Shown: piece by piece, positions 1-8,523 of the stretch
Layout of the letters: every line of letters begins with the position of its first letter
How positions within the stretch are numbered: position 1 is the first letter of the stretch
Assembly (NCBI RefSeq): GCF_037992945.1
Contig: NZ_CP150304.1
Span: 2,917,501 to 2,981,500, forward strand
Direction of reading: 5' to 3'
Source: Peribacillus sp. FSL E2-0218
GTDB taxonomy: Bacteria > Bacillota > Bacilli > Bacillales > DSM-1321
Length of the DNA: 64,000 bases
Notes under the pieces: generated by a model
The model's input: only the letters and a program-made list of their open reading frames with translations
Databases searched by the model: none
What the model was told of the DNA's origin: nothing
Made by a program: the position numbers and the translations under genes

Positions 1-90
1 CTTCACCGCTGGAAGAGCCATTGCAGCCTGATGTTCTCTAATTGGCTCAACTATTATGTCTACCAGTCTACTCCCTATGAGTGGGATTGA
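1..90 (+). CDS. metA: Homoserine O-acyltransferase MetA, C-terminal end (cut by window edge)
   Basis: Open in frame from base 1, stopping with TGA at 88-90. The 29 residues contain W-K-S-H and the stretch NWLNYYVYQSTPYEWD, which matches the conserved C-terminal tail of MetA enzymes (NWLNYYVYQ.TPY). MetA acylates homoserine, the first committed step of methionine synthesis; Bacillus members of this family mostly use acetyl-CoA. The catalytic residues lie upstream of the window and cannot be checked. It converges on the AIM24 gene across a shared terminator. Confidence 0.82.
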   Translation, partial: LHRWKSHCSLMFSNWLNYYVYQSTPYEWD

Positions 91-167
91 AAGAGAAAGG
101 GAAAGGTTGGTTATGCTTTTACTAGGTAGTTTTTTCTTCGGGCAGCCCCTTTCATATCTCTCTTGGG

Positions 168-206
168 AAACAAAAAAACCTGAGTTTTTACCCAGGTTTT
201 TTGTTT
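168..206. terminator. Bidirectional terminator between metA and the AIM24 gene
   Basis: The arms AAACAAAAAAACCTG and CAGGTTTTTTGTTT pair across a 10-base loop and give a T-run on either strand. It lies between two convergent genes and touches the stop codon of the AIM24 gene. Confidence 0.8.
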
Positions 207-901
207 CATGACTCTTTATTGCCGAAATAAACCTCTTCATAAGGTTGGACAACCACGAAACCCCGACCATTGAATTTCATTTGGACGGATTCGCCGCTTC
301 CCCGTCCGAAAAACGACTTTAATGAAACATCTGTCACGAATTCAGGCTGGAGATCCCCGGACCAGGCAACAGTGGCGTTCGGGTCCGTATAAACCGGATT
401 ACCAGGTTCCACAATTAACGTAAGCGGTTCATAATGGGAAGTGAATGCCACCATCCCTTTCCCCTCAAGCCTGACATTGAATAACCCCCCCGCCAGTAAA
501 CCGGCAATGCGCCGCATCATTTTTATATCCCATTGAATGCCCGGTTCAAAGGCGAGTAAATCATTTCCGTTGACACAGATGGATTCGCCATTCAACTGTA
601 AAATTGAAATTTTCTTCCCCTGGTCCGCGACATATAGCTTGCCGGTTCCGGTCGCTTTCATTAAAGATGCACCCTCGCCAGTTAACGCTTTTTTGAAGAG
701 CTTACCTAAACCATGCTCCAAGATTCCTTCCCGTTCGAATTTAATCTGGCCCCGATAAGATACCATCGTCCCCATTTTTGCCCAGATTTGCTCTTCCAGG
801 TTGATTTCCAGAATTCGTTCCGTTTCTAACTCGAATAAGCCCTGCCCTTTATCCTGCTGCTTCGTCTTTTCGACGAATTGATAGATTTGATACTTCTCCA
901 T
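206..901 (-). CDS. AIM24 family protein
   Basis: 231 residues. Recognised as an AIM24 (old DUF124) family protein by its run of short glycine-rich beta repeats (GEGASLMKATGTGKLYVAD near residues 75-95 and the Gly-rich C-terminal end). Bacterial AIM24 proteins form a double-stranded beta-helix fold; their role is not established, so none is assigned. The start MEKYQIYQ was chosen because AGAGGTGG precedes it at good spacing; an upstream in-frame ATG lacks such a site. The start codon overlaps the stop of the upstream methyltransferase gene (TGATG), so translation is probably coupled. No signal peptide or membrane segment is visible. Confidence 0.8.
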   Translation of the reverse strand: MEKYQIYQFVEKTKQQDKGQGLFELETERILEINLEEQIWAKMGTMVSYRGQIKFEREGILEHGLGKLFKKALTGEGASLMKATGTGKLYVADQGKKISILQLNGESICVNGNDLLAFEPGIQWDIKMMRRIAGLLAGGLFNVRLEGKGMVAFTSHYEPLTLIVEPGNPVYTDPNATVAWSGDLQPEFVTDVSLKSFFGRGSGESVQMKFNGRGFVVVQPYEEVYFGNKES

Positions 902-1596
902 CACTCTGCCACCTCTTTTTGAAGGAGGAATAACCACATGAACGATACCGCTTGCTTTAAATCCTTCGAGAAATGTCCTAGTTTAGTATAGTCGACCCCT
1001 CTTTTCGCTACTCCGGTATCAGCGACCGTTTTCCATCCCATTTCCGTTGCCATTTTTTCGAATTCCCATGGCAGCATGGTATTCATGATCACTTCGTCCC
1101 CTAATAACCGTTGATAACTGAAATGTTTCCGCGGTTCCGCCGTCGGACCAAGTATCCCGAAACAAACATGCCCCCCGGGCTTCATGATCCGCCAGATTTC
1201 CTTCATCACGGTTAAAGGTTCACCCGTATATTCCAACGAATTAATGACCATTGCCGCCTCCATTTCTTCATCTTTGAATGGCAGGTTAGTAAAATCTCCT
1301 TGAAGAAATGAAAGATTGGGATGATTGGCCGTTTTCCCTTTTGCAAATTCAATCATGACACTTGATAAATCGACGCCAATCACTTCAAATCCCGCTTCGG
1401 CAAGTTTTAATGAACCCACTCCATCTCCACAGCCTATGTCGGCCACTTTCAGACCCGATTGCACATGGCCGGAGATAAACGGAATAATATTATTCCGGCT
1501 ACCCGTCTCCCACATTTCTTGCGAATTCTTCACCCACATAGGCGCAAAGTCATCCCATTCCTTTTTCGATTCCTTATGCCAAGTATGTATATTCAT
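901..1596 (-). CDS. Class I SAM-dependent methyltransferase
   Basis: 231 residues. The Rossmann motif I VADIGCGDGVGSLKLAEAGF followed by VIGVDLSS binds S-adenosylmethionine; a motif II/III region (EAAMVINSLEYT, MKPGGHVCFGILGP) follows, as in Methyltransf_11 proteins. The substrate cannot be told from sequence. The start MNIHTWHKE is preceded by AAGGGAG; a longer in-frame extension to about 1974 would be unlike the family and runs through an intergenic repeat, so it was rejected. It is the first gene of a two-gene unit with the AIM24 gene, overlapping by one base. Confidence 0.82.
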   Translation of the reverse strand: MNIHTWHKESKKEWDDFAPMWVKNSQEMWETGSRNNIIPFISGHVQSGLKVADIGCGDGVGSLKLAEAGFEVIGVDLSSVMIEFAKGKTANHPNLSFLQGDFTNLPFKDEEMEAAMVINSLEYTGEPLTVMKEIWRIMKPGGHVCFGILGPTAEPRKHFSYQRLLGDEVIMNTMLPWEFEKMATEMGWKTVADTGVAKRGVDYTKLGHFSKDLKQAVSFMWLFLLQKEVAE

Positions 1597-1801
1597 CGAA
1601 AAAACTCCCTTCCAGCCACCAGACCTTAAAATAATTTCAGAAACACACAACATAACTAGGCTATCACCCATCACTGACTCACAAAATACAAGGGCCTGAT
1701 TATAACTATTCTGTTTCTCATCAATAAAACCTTTTTTTAGAGGCGTTATCATAAGTAACTTAAAAATAAAGATTGATAGGAAAGTTGTTATTATTCGAAA
1801 C

Positions 1802-1898
1802 GGTTGAACGGAAGTGCGAGACTCCCGTGCGGGCAGCGGTACAGGCGAGACCTCACCGCCCGTCCTCTGGATAAGCGAACATGGCAGGAAATTTAACC
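1802..1898. repeat. Degenerate copy of a dispersed Bacillaceae intergenic repeat
   Basis: About 97 bp starting GGTTGAACGGAAGTGCGAGA and ending AAATTTAACC, GC-rich inside (gcgggcagcggtacaggcga, then ccgcccgtcctctgg). It resembles the roughly 110-140 bp intergenic repeat scattered through many Bacillaceae genomes and is related to the copy at 14959-15070. The middle looks shortened. It fills most of the otherwise empty 1597-2028 gap upstream of the methyltransferase gene. The family assignment is from memory. Confidence 0.5.
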
Positions 1899-2028
1899 AC
1901 ACCGTATTACTTGGTGAATAGCAACAAAGTATGCGAAACAGCCATTGTGAATACAATCCATTGGGATCAAACATTCTACAAGATGGATTTTTATGGTTAA
2001 AGGCAACATGCGCTATTGAATGAAAACG

Positions 2029-3027
2029 CTACCTGATTTTTAAAATTATTTTTCCTTTAGCCCTTCCCGACTCCGCATATTCCATCGCTTTTTGAGCATC
2101 ATTAAATGGAAATACCTTATCGATGATCGGTTTGATTTTACCAGACTCAATAAAGTGGGCTATCTCACTCAATTGATCTCCGCTTGGTTTCATAAACAAA
2201 AATGAATACTGAACATTATGTTTTTTTTCAAGTGCAGTAAGTTTCTTACTTGCTGCTGTAAACAATACCTTTTTAAATAATCCTAAACCATATTCTTTCG
2301 CGAAACGAGCATTTGGCATTCCTGAAACGGAAACAATTTTTCCTCCGTCTTTTATAACCCCGAAAGATTTTTCAAGAGTATTGCCACCAAGTGTATCAAA
2401 GACCGCATCGTAATTTTTCAGGATGTCTTCAAATTTTTCTGTCTTATAATTAATTATTACATCTGCACCAAGAGATTTCACTAAATTCATGCCGGCATCA
2501 CTGGCAGTCGTGGCAACAGTGGCACCCATTAGTTTTGCCAGCTGAATGGCAAAGGTACCGACTCCGCCTGCCCCAGCTTGGATCAAAATCTTTTGTTCTT
2601 TTTGTAATTGCAGGATGTCATGTAAGGCTTGATACGAGGTTAAGCCAACCAATGGGATGGATGCCGCTTCCTCAAAGCTCAAATTATGAGGTTTCAAGGC
2701 TATATCATTTTCATGAATTGAAATAAATTCGGCAAAAGTTCCGATGTTACTCTTACGTGGACGTGCATATATTTCATCCCCGACTTTAAAGCGGGTCACC
2801 TTTGCTCCAACCTTCGCCACGACCCCAGAAAAATCATTACCCAAAATAAGCGGCATTTTATACTTTATTAACAATTTCACTTTCCCATCTCGTATCTTGA
2901 AATCAATAGGATTAATGCTAGCTGCATGAATTTCTGCGAGTACCTCATATTCACCGATCTCGGGTGTGGACATTTCTGCCAGACGAAGTGGGGCTTTCCC
3001 ATATTTATCAATAACCATTGCTTTCAT
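2029..3027 (-). CDS. NADP-dependent quinone oxidoreductase-like MDR protein
   Basis: 332 residues, the usual length of the medium-chain dehydrogenase/reductase quinone-oxidoreductase group. An N-terminal GroES-like part (residues 1-110, IHAASINPIDFKIRDG, GNDFSGVV) is followed by a Rossmann domain with AGAGGVGTFAIQLAKLMGA near residue 150. The cysteines of zinc alcohol dehydrogenases are absent. Such enzymes reduce quinones or enones with NADPH. GGAGG precedes the ATG. It lies 32 bases downstream of an ArsR-type gene on the same strand, so the pair is probably one operon controlled by that regulator, perhaps answering reactive electrophiles. The physiological substrate is unknown. Confidence 0.82.
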   Translation of the reverse strand: MKAMVIDKYGKAPLRLAEMSTPEIGEYEVLAEIHAASINPIDFKIRDGKVKLLIKYKMPLILGNDFSGVVAKVGAKVTRFKVGDEIYARPRKSNIGTFAEFISIHENDIALKPHNLSFEEAASIPLVGLTSYQALHDILQLQKEQKILIQAGAGGVGTFAIQLAKLMGATVATTASDAGMNLVKSLGADVIINYKTEKFEDILKNYDAVFDTLGGNTLEKSFGVIKDGGKIVSVSGMPNARFAKEYGLGLFKKVLFTAASKKLTALEKKHNVQYSFLFMKPSGDQLSEIAHFIESGKIKPIIDKVFPFNDAQKAMEYAESGRAKGKIILKIR

Positions 3028-3059
3028 TTCCTATACCTCCAATTAATGATGCGATACTT

Positions 3060-3395
3060 TCAATAAAACTCCAGCATAAACTTATCAATATCCATCATTA
3101 GTGTTTTTAATAAATCTAATTTTGTCCGTACATTAATATAATAAAAATTTTTCGTGCCTTCTTTACGCATTAAAATAACACCGGCATCCCTTAATATCTT
3201 AAGATGATGCGATACCGCTGGACGGGAAAGATGCGTTTGTTCAGTGATTTCCCCTACACGCAAACCTGTTTCACAGTCCGTTCCCATTAAAACCAACAAG
3301 ATGGACTGCCGTGTTTCATCGCCAATCGCCATAAGTACTTTTTGACAATGAATAAAATCTTCTCTAATAACATTTAGTTGGTCGTGTTTATCCAT
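3060..3395 (-). CDS. ArsR family winged-helix regulator
   Basis: 111 residues with one winged-helix domain: AIGDETRQSILLVL, then VGEITEQTHLSRPAVSHHLKIL (recognition helix about residues 55-75) and RKEGTKNFYYINV as the wing. The ELCVC metal site of classical ArsR/SmtB proteins is absent, so it is more likely a non-metal sensor. GGAGG lies about 11 bases before the ATG. It sits directly upstream of the oxidoreductase gene, and a 21-bp palindrome lies about 50 bp before its start, so autoregulation and control of the oxidoreductase is the simplest reading. Confidence 0.82.
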   Translation of the reverse strand: MDKHDQLNVIREDFIHCQKVLMAIGDETRQSILLVLMGTDCETGLRVGEITEQTHLSRPAVSHHLKILRDAGVILMRKEGTKNFYYINVRTKLDLLKTLMMDIDKFMLEFY

Positions 3396-3444
3396 TTAAG
3401 TATATGCCTCCAATAAACAGTTCAATCGTTTAAGTTGACGAACC

Positions 3445-3465
3445 ATATCATTGATACAACGATAT
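3445..3465. promoter_or_regulatory. Candidate ArsR operator upstream of the regulator gene
   Basis: A 21-bp imperfect palindrome, arms ATATCATTG and CAACGATAT around ATA (8 of 9 pairs match), 50-70 bp upstream of the ArsR-type start codon. Size and place fit a dimeric winged-helix operator. Assignment to this regulator is inference. Confidence 0.45.
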
Positions 3466-3651
3466 AATACTATTGTATTCTGTGCAATATTGGGAAAGTA
3501 AATCGAGACGGATCAAATCTTAGTAGCGGAAGAGCATTAGCTTTACTTTCAGTGACCAAGATAAGAATCCATGTTTGATGAGTGAATTGTCACGATATGT
3601 ATTGAACCGTTATCTGCCTTTTAGTGCAGAGATGACACAACCTTATGCGCT

Positions 3652-3673
3652 AAAAAAGGCACTAAAAAGTGCC
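3652..3673 (-). terminator. Intrinsic terminator-like hairpin in an otherwise gene-free gap
   Basis: On the minus strand GGCACT-TTTT-AGTGCC is followed by six Ts. It lies in the 3396-4254 gap, downstream of the methyltransferase gene at 4255-5079. No intact gene was found between them, so it may end that transcript or be left from a lost gene. Confidence 0.6.
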
Positions 3674-4254
3674 CGATGTTCTCCTTCAATTAGTAAAAAT
3701 AAAGGGTTCCTTGTATTGTCCGCCTTTTACTTGTTTACTGTGGTCGTTCATGCCAAATTGATGTTCGCTGCATTTATTGACTAATACCAATCAGCAAATA
3801 TCCATCGTCTCTATCCATATTGTTCCATTTAAAAAATAGCTCATGCAAAAGAAATCAAATATAATCACGCAAGTATAACTCTTTCTGAAATCAAAAGGAA
3901 AGCTGATTTTAAAGTAGTGGTGCCCCACAAATGATTGGACGTTAGAAATTAAAACAGATCCTTGGGGAGAAAAAGACAATATGCCTAATTTTAATTTACT
4001 CAGCTTATAAACATATAAAATGCACTTTCAATAGACTTCCTGTTCCTGTTGGGTTCACCAAATTGATGTTTTTATTAAATCTGCCAGCACCAATAACATA
4101 AGGGAGGTTGATGGAGCACTTTTCCTTATCATGGAGTTTGCGCAAACAATGCAATAAAATAGACAATCAAACCTTCTTAGAAAATCATTTTTGTTTCCTT
4201 TTTTCACGAAGACAAAAGATAAAAAAATCCTTATTATCCCTGGTTCATAATGGT

Positions 4255-5079
4255 TTACTTAGCACAAATAATGAAACTATTTAATGAATGATCATTGCCA
4301 TCTGAAGTGTTCATCAATTCATAATAACCAGTTATCAACGTTTGGATCATCGGAGGCACTTTAATAAAATCTTCACGGATAGCATTTGCATAGCTTTTTT
4401 CCCATCGACCGTCTTGCAATAAGCTTGCATCGACTGTAAGTTGTTTGACCACTTCAAAATTTGCTTGTTGGAGCAGCCGTTGAATTTGCGTTTTATGAAA
4501 AAGGTTTTGGATATTCCCATCATTTTTTACGAAGTTTGAATGCAAGGCTTGGATGGAAACTGCAAAAAAATGGGAACGTTGCGTACTGCAAGTAAAATCG
4601 AGATCCCATTCTGCAAAGCATATATGTTTTGCCAATCCTCGGATTTTTTTAAAATAATTCAATAAATCTTCCGGCTGCTTGAAATACCATGAACAATGGG
4701 AAAATACCGCCACTTCAAATGGTATGGTTGCTTCAAAAAGGTCAAAATCCATTTCCAAATGGAAGTCAATCCGTTCTCCTAGTGGAGATTTCTTAATACG
4801 TTCAGTTGCTTGACCTACTGTTAATGGTGCTCCGTAATCGGGACCAGCAATATCTAATGCGACAACTCTTCCGTTTTCTCCTACTGCGTCTGCGATTGCA
4901 ACGGTTGTATCTCCTTGACCACATCCTAATTCCAATACACGCATTCCTTTTTGGATCCCAAAAGCTTCGACTAATTCCATTCGGTGCTGCAACTGAACTT
5001 GTTGTATCAAATCTTCTTCAAATAGTTGATAGTTGGATAAAAAAGATCTTGTTTTTTCATTTAATTGAAATGACTTCAA
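4255..5079 (-). CDS. Class I SAM-dependent methyltransferase
   Basis: 274 residues. The SAM-binding motif MRVLELGCGQGDTTVAIADA is near residues 46-65, followed by GRVVALDIAGPDYG. The C-terminal half (CSWYFKQPEDLLNYFKKI, FAEWDLDF) is typical of small-molecule methyltransferases. It starts at TTG, because an in-frame stop lies two codons upstream and a GGGGTGA site precedes it. Not closely similar by eye to the neighbours at 901 and 5482. No operon partner; the substrate is unknown. Confidence 0.78.
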   Translation of the reverse strand: MKSFQLNEKTRSFLSNYQLFEEDLIQQVQLQHRMELVEAFGIQKGMRVLELGCGQGDTTVAIADAVGENGRVVALDIAGPDYGAPLTVGQATERIKKSPLGERIDFHLEMDFDLFEATIPFEVAVFSHCSWYFKQPEDLLNYFKKIRGLAKHICFAEWDLDFTCSTQRSHFFAVSIQALHSNFVKNDGNIQNLFHKTQIQRLLQQANFEVVKQLTVDASLLQDGRWEKSYANAIREDFIKVPPMIQTLITGYYELMNTSDGNDHSLNSFIICAK

Positions 5080-5432
5080 ATATCATTCACCCCACATTTG
5101 TTGTGTATTGGTCAGCAAGGCTTCCTCAGGAACCATCCTTATTGATGTAGAGCACCAGTTCGCTCATTAGTGATAAGGGACTTGAAATTCAATACTGAAA
5201 ATTTCAATCAGAAGTACTTCAATTTTGAGAACCTTGTTGCCGCCATTTCACAAGCTTCCAGTCTCCTTGCCAGATCATCTTCAAGATTACTGCAATCACC
5301 CATTTCATTAATAAAATCACATGGTTAATTTACAAACTAACTTATTCGCAGGATTTCTTTCTCCTTGGATAAAATTATTGATACCATTAATGAAATATAC
5401 CTTTCGTAAGGTTATCTAAAGAATCATACGTT

Positions 5433-5458
5433 AAAAAGGCCGCCAATTAGCAGCCTTT
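5433..5458 (-). terminator. Terminator after the 5482-6219 methyltransferase
   Basis: On the minus strand GGCTGC-TAATTG-GCGGCC (one G-T pair) is followed by five Ts, 24 bases past the stop codon. The 5080-5432 gap otherwise shows nothing. Confidence 0.7.
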
Positions 5459-5481
5459 TATGGCGGTAAGGTACTGTTCGT

Positions 5482-6219
5482 TCATTCAACCTTTACTGCC
5501 GAAATGATTAGGAACATAGGTCTTCGGTTTTCCTCTTTCATTTCAGGAACAGTTTTTACCATTTCATCAGAAGGCATAGGTTCCTTGACTGCGCTTATGC
5601 TGAACCCCGCACCAATCAAGTCATTTATATATGTCGAAATCGTTCGATGGTATTTTACAACGTTATCAGTTAAGAAGGTTGTTTCCCGTCCCCCTTCTGA
5701 TTGATAGTTATCCACTGGCCAATGAAGACGATTTCCTTGTTCATCGAAATACCAATCTTGATCGTTTCGAGAAGTAAAGATTGGATGTTCAACTGAAAAA
5801 ACAAAAGTCCCCCCAGGCTTTAGGCAATCATAGACCTTTTTGCAGATTGCTTCATACGACTTAATGTAGTGAAAAGCCAACGAACTTATAACTACATCAA
5901 ATGTAGAGTCCGAAAAAATGATGTCTTCAATTGGCATTTCAATATATGAAATTAAAGGGTCATCTGTTTTTTCACGGGCTTTTTGAAGCATTTTAGCAGA
6001 AATATCTACACCTATCACAGAACTTGCTTGTTGTTCGCGAGCAAATCGGCAATGCCAACCGAAACCGCAGCCCAAATCAAGTATACTTTTATTTCGCAGT
6101 TCTGGTAATAGCTTTTTTAATACATGCCATTCTCCAGCAGCTTCAAGACCTTTGATGGATCGCGGCATTTGTTCATATGCAGAAAAGAAATCAGGATTAT
6201 CGTATTTGTTTTGCTTCAT
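5482..6219 (-). CDS. Class I SAM-dependent methyltransferase
   Basis: 245 residues. Motif I is SILDLGCGFGWHCRFAREQ (about residues 44-62), then VIGVDISAKML; FDVVISSLAFHYIKSYEA and LKPGGTFVFSVEHPIF follow, matching the Methyltransf_11/25 type related to YxbB-like Bacillus proteins. GGAG lies about 11 bases before the ATG. Stands alone with its own terminator. Substrate unknown; the family includes enzymes acting on small metabolites. Confidence 0.82.
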   Translation of the reverse strand: MKQNKYDNPDFFSAYEQMPRSIKGLEAAGEWHVLKKLLPELRNKSILDLGCGFGWHCRFAREQQASSVIGVDISAKMLQKAREKTDDPLISYIEMPIEDIIFSDSTFDVVISSLAFHYIKSYEAICKKVYDCLKPGGTFVFSVEHPIFTSRNDQDWYFDEQGNRLHWPVDNYQSEGGRETTFLTDNVVKYHRTISTYINDLIGAGFSISAVKEPMPSDEMVKTVPEMKEENRRPMFLIISAVKVE

Positions 6220-6504
6220 TATATATGCATCTCCAATATTTTAAAATGGCCTCCTAAGATTAATAACACTCTATTTCAGGAGGCTATCCATCTTCTTCTT
6301 ACCATATCTTTCACCTCAATATCTTTGATAAGTCTCTACCTAAATCATAACAGATGCATCGACATGTAATCCAGGTTGCTTCATGCAACAGATGAAGCAA
6401 CCTGCAAGCAATTTTAAAGGTTTCCCAGGAATGGACTACAAAGGAAAGCGATAAAAATCTTCTTATTTGAAATGGAATGCATCATCAATGAAAAATCCCA
6501 CGTT

Positions 6505-6527
6505 CAAAAACGCAGCCAGCTGGCTGC
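6505..6527 (-). terminator. Terminator after the MalR-like regulator gene
   Basis: The 16-bp perfect palindrome GCAGCCAGCTGGCTGC at 6512-6527 is followed on the minus strand by GTTTTTG, 35 bases past the stop codon. Confidence 0.65.
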
Positions 6528-6561
6528 CCTCTTATAATGCTAACGCATTTCGCAGCTCTGT

Positions 6562-7605
6562 TTAGTAGGTCAGCGTCATCGCTGTTCGCTTGATCGATTT
6601 GCATGAATGCCTCTCCACAAAGTGATGCGGAATGATAGACCCAGTCGGAGCATCTCCAGTTTGCAGCTTCTGAATGATGCTTTTAGCTGCCTGATATCCT
6701 AAATCAAAAATATTTATATCTACAGAAGTCAATCCATGGAATGATGGTTCAGGAAAAAGAACCTGATTGAAGCTGACGATTGATATTTCCTCAGGAGTCC
6801 GTAGGCCCATTTCCCGTAGAGAATGCACAACGCCAAGTGCCAAAAAATCATCACTCAATACCAAAGCAGTTGGTGGTTCGTCGATTGATAGGATTCTTTT
6901 CGCAGCGGCTTGTCCACCTTCATGTGAAAAATCCTCATGTATGATATATTCCCCGCTTAGGACGATACCAGCCCTTTTCAATGCACGTTCGTATCCAAAT
7001 AAACGATCTAAAGTTTTGACAAAGGTTAAATCGTCGCCAATGAATCCAATTCTTTCATGTCCTAATTGAATAAGGTAATCTGTTGCTTGTTCGGCAGCCA
7101 AGACATTGTCGTTATCTACATACGTGATCTCTTCAATGAAATCATATGGTTTTCCTATACTGACGAACGGAAAGGCCCTATCTCGTAAATAGGTGAGAAT
7201 ATGATCATTCATCCTTGAATACAAAAGGATGACCCCATCCACTATTCCCCCTTGAACCATCTTCACGACTCCCTCGTAGATTTCATCTTCCGTTTTCCCA
7301 GTGCTTAATAACAGGGAGTACTGCTCTTTTTGAGCCCCTTCACTAAGACCCTGGAGAATGGCAGGGAAAAATAGATTTTGATAAAAAACGTTTGACGAAC
7401 TTGGTAGGACCAGGCCAATGATTCTGGTTGATCGTTTGGCAAGACTTCGAGCTATAAAGTTTGGATGATAGCCTAACCTTTCCATTATCTTTCGAACACG
7501 CACCTTTGTTTTTTCGCTTATACGAGGATCATTCGAAATCACTCGAGAAACCGTTGATGGCGCAACATTCGCCCTTTGTGCCACTTCTTTTATCGTGATG
7601 GCCAT
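6562..7605 (-). CDS. LacI family regulator, MalR-like
   Basis: 347 residues. The LacI helix-turn-helix is at the N-terminus (ITIKEVAQRANVAPSTVSRV), followed by the hinge (HPNFIARSLAKRSTRIIGLV) and a periplasmic-binding-like effector domain (FIGDDLTF, SDDFLALGV, VSFNQVLFPEPS). Overall it resembles maltose regulators of Bacillus. The start MAITIKEV is preceded by AGAGGGG; an in-frame ATG ten codons upstream has no site. No sugar genes adjoin, so its regulon lies elsewhere. The ligand is inferred only from general resemblance. Confidence 0.8.
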   Translation of the reverse strand: MAITIKEVAQRANVAPSTVSRVISNDPRISEKTKVRVRKIMERLGYHPNFIARSLAKRSTRIIGLVLPSSSNVFYQNLFFPAILQGLSEGAQKEQYSLLLSTGKTEDEIYEGVVKMVQGGIVDGVILLYSRMNDHILTYLRDRAFPFVSIGKPYDFIEEITYVDNDNVLAAEQATDYLIQLGHERIGFIGDDLTFVKTLDRLFGYERALKRAGIVLSGEYIIHEDFSHEGGQAAAKRILSIDEPPTALVLSDDFLALGVVHSLREMGLRTPEEISIVSFNQVLFPEPSFHGLTSVDINIFDLGYQAAKSIIQKLQTGDAPTGSIIPHHFVERHSCKSIKRTAMTLTY

Positions 7606-8269
7606 GCGCTGTTTCCCCTCTCCCCTCTTTAACATTTATAGGCTTCATATAAAAAGATGAATCAATAAAATCTTCTCTAACTGGAAGTGTCTTTTATTTT
7701 CGTGTGAATAACATGTAAATACTTTATATCGATTATCTTATTCAAAAAATTTCAATATTTCAATCTCTTTTTTATGCAAATTAAATAAAAAAGTTTCACA
7801 CCCTTTTGCGTAAAATTCTTCATCGATGCACGCTGGCTAAACTTTTTGAACACTCGAATCACTAAACGCACGCGTGACATACCTTCATTCAAATAAAAAT
7901 TTTGTTACGAACCCCTTAAGAGTAAATCAACCCTTTTCCTGCATGAAGGAATCAGTTTTGTTAAAAGATCCATTACCGGAGGAGGGTTTCATGACCATCA
8001 TGCCCCCCTTTGAAGAGCTTGGAACGAAACTTTTCGCTCATTTTCTGCTTTTTAGAATGAGCGCCCGCCAAACCAGACGTTAACCTAAGCAAGATAAAGT
8101 GGTACCCAGTGAAGGGGGAACATGACATTCTCTAGTTCTCTTCCGAGGGCTTGTTGCCTGTATGGGGCATCATGTATGTCTTTACTCAATGGATGAACTA
8201 CGTCACGGTTTAGTTTTGCGAATTTTCGAAAATTAGCATTGCGAAATTCGGACAAATCAAATAAAATCA

Positions 8270-8302
8270 TTTTAAGGTAATTACTCTTTTATTACCTTAA
8301 AA
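8270..8302. repeat. Perfect inverted repeat in the 7606-8523 gap
   Basis: Arms TTTTAAGGTAAT and ATTACCTTAAAA, 12 bp each and perfectly matched, around a 9-base loop, about 220 bp before the permease gene. No strong T-run follows on either side. It is the only structure recognised in this 900-base gap, where two open frames (7874-8083, 8085-8270) look non-coding. Confidence 0.5.
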
Positions 8303-8523
8303 ATACCAACTGAGTTATTGCTTATGGATTAAGCTAAAAGATCCTACTGGTTAAATAAAATGATGTTCGACCCATTAAGGATAGCTCGTTTCCAGCGTAT
8401 TAACGAATAAATTTGAAAGGAGTTAGAGTACCTTATTAAAATATTCATCGTTCATGTGTATTAGAATCATTATGCTAGTTACAGGGAAAATCAATATACC
8501 CCATTTAAGAGAGAGGGAATTTC

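Noticed and set aside
1597..1974. Long N-terminal extension of the methyltransferase at 901-1596
   Set aside because: It would run through the dispersed repeat and is unlike the family; a good ribosome site marks the shorter start.
3575..3784. 69-codon plus-strand frame in the gap after the ArsR gene
   Set aside because: No ribosome site, unnatural composition, and a terminator hairpin lies inside it.
3791..3979. 62-codon minus-strand frame
   Set aside because: No ribosome site; opposite strand carries a more protein-like remnant.
7874..8083. 69-codon plus-strand frame
   Set aside because: No ribosome site at its start and no recognisable domain; the inner ATG at about 7942 also lacks support.
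8085..8270. 61-codon minus-strand frame
   Set aside because: No ribosome site; ends against an inverted repeat; composition not convincing.
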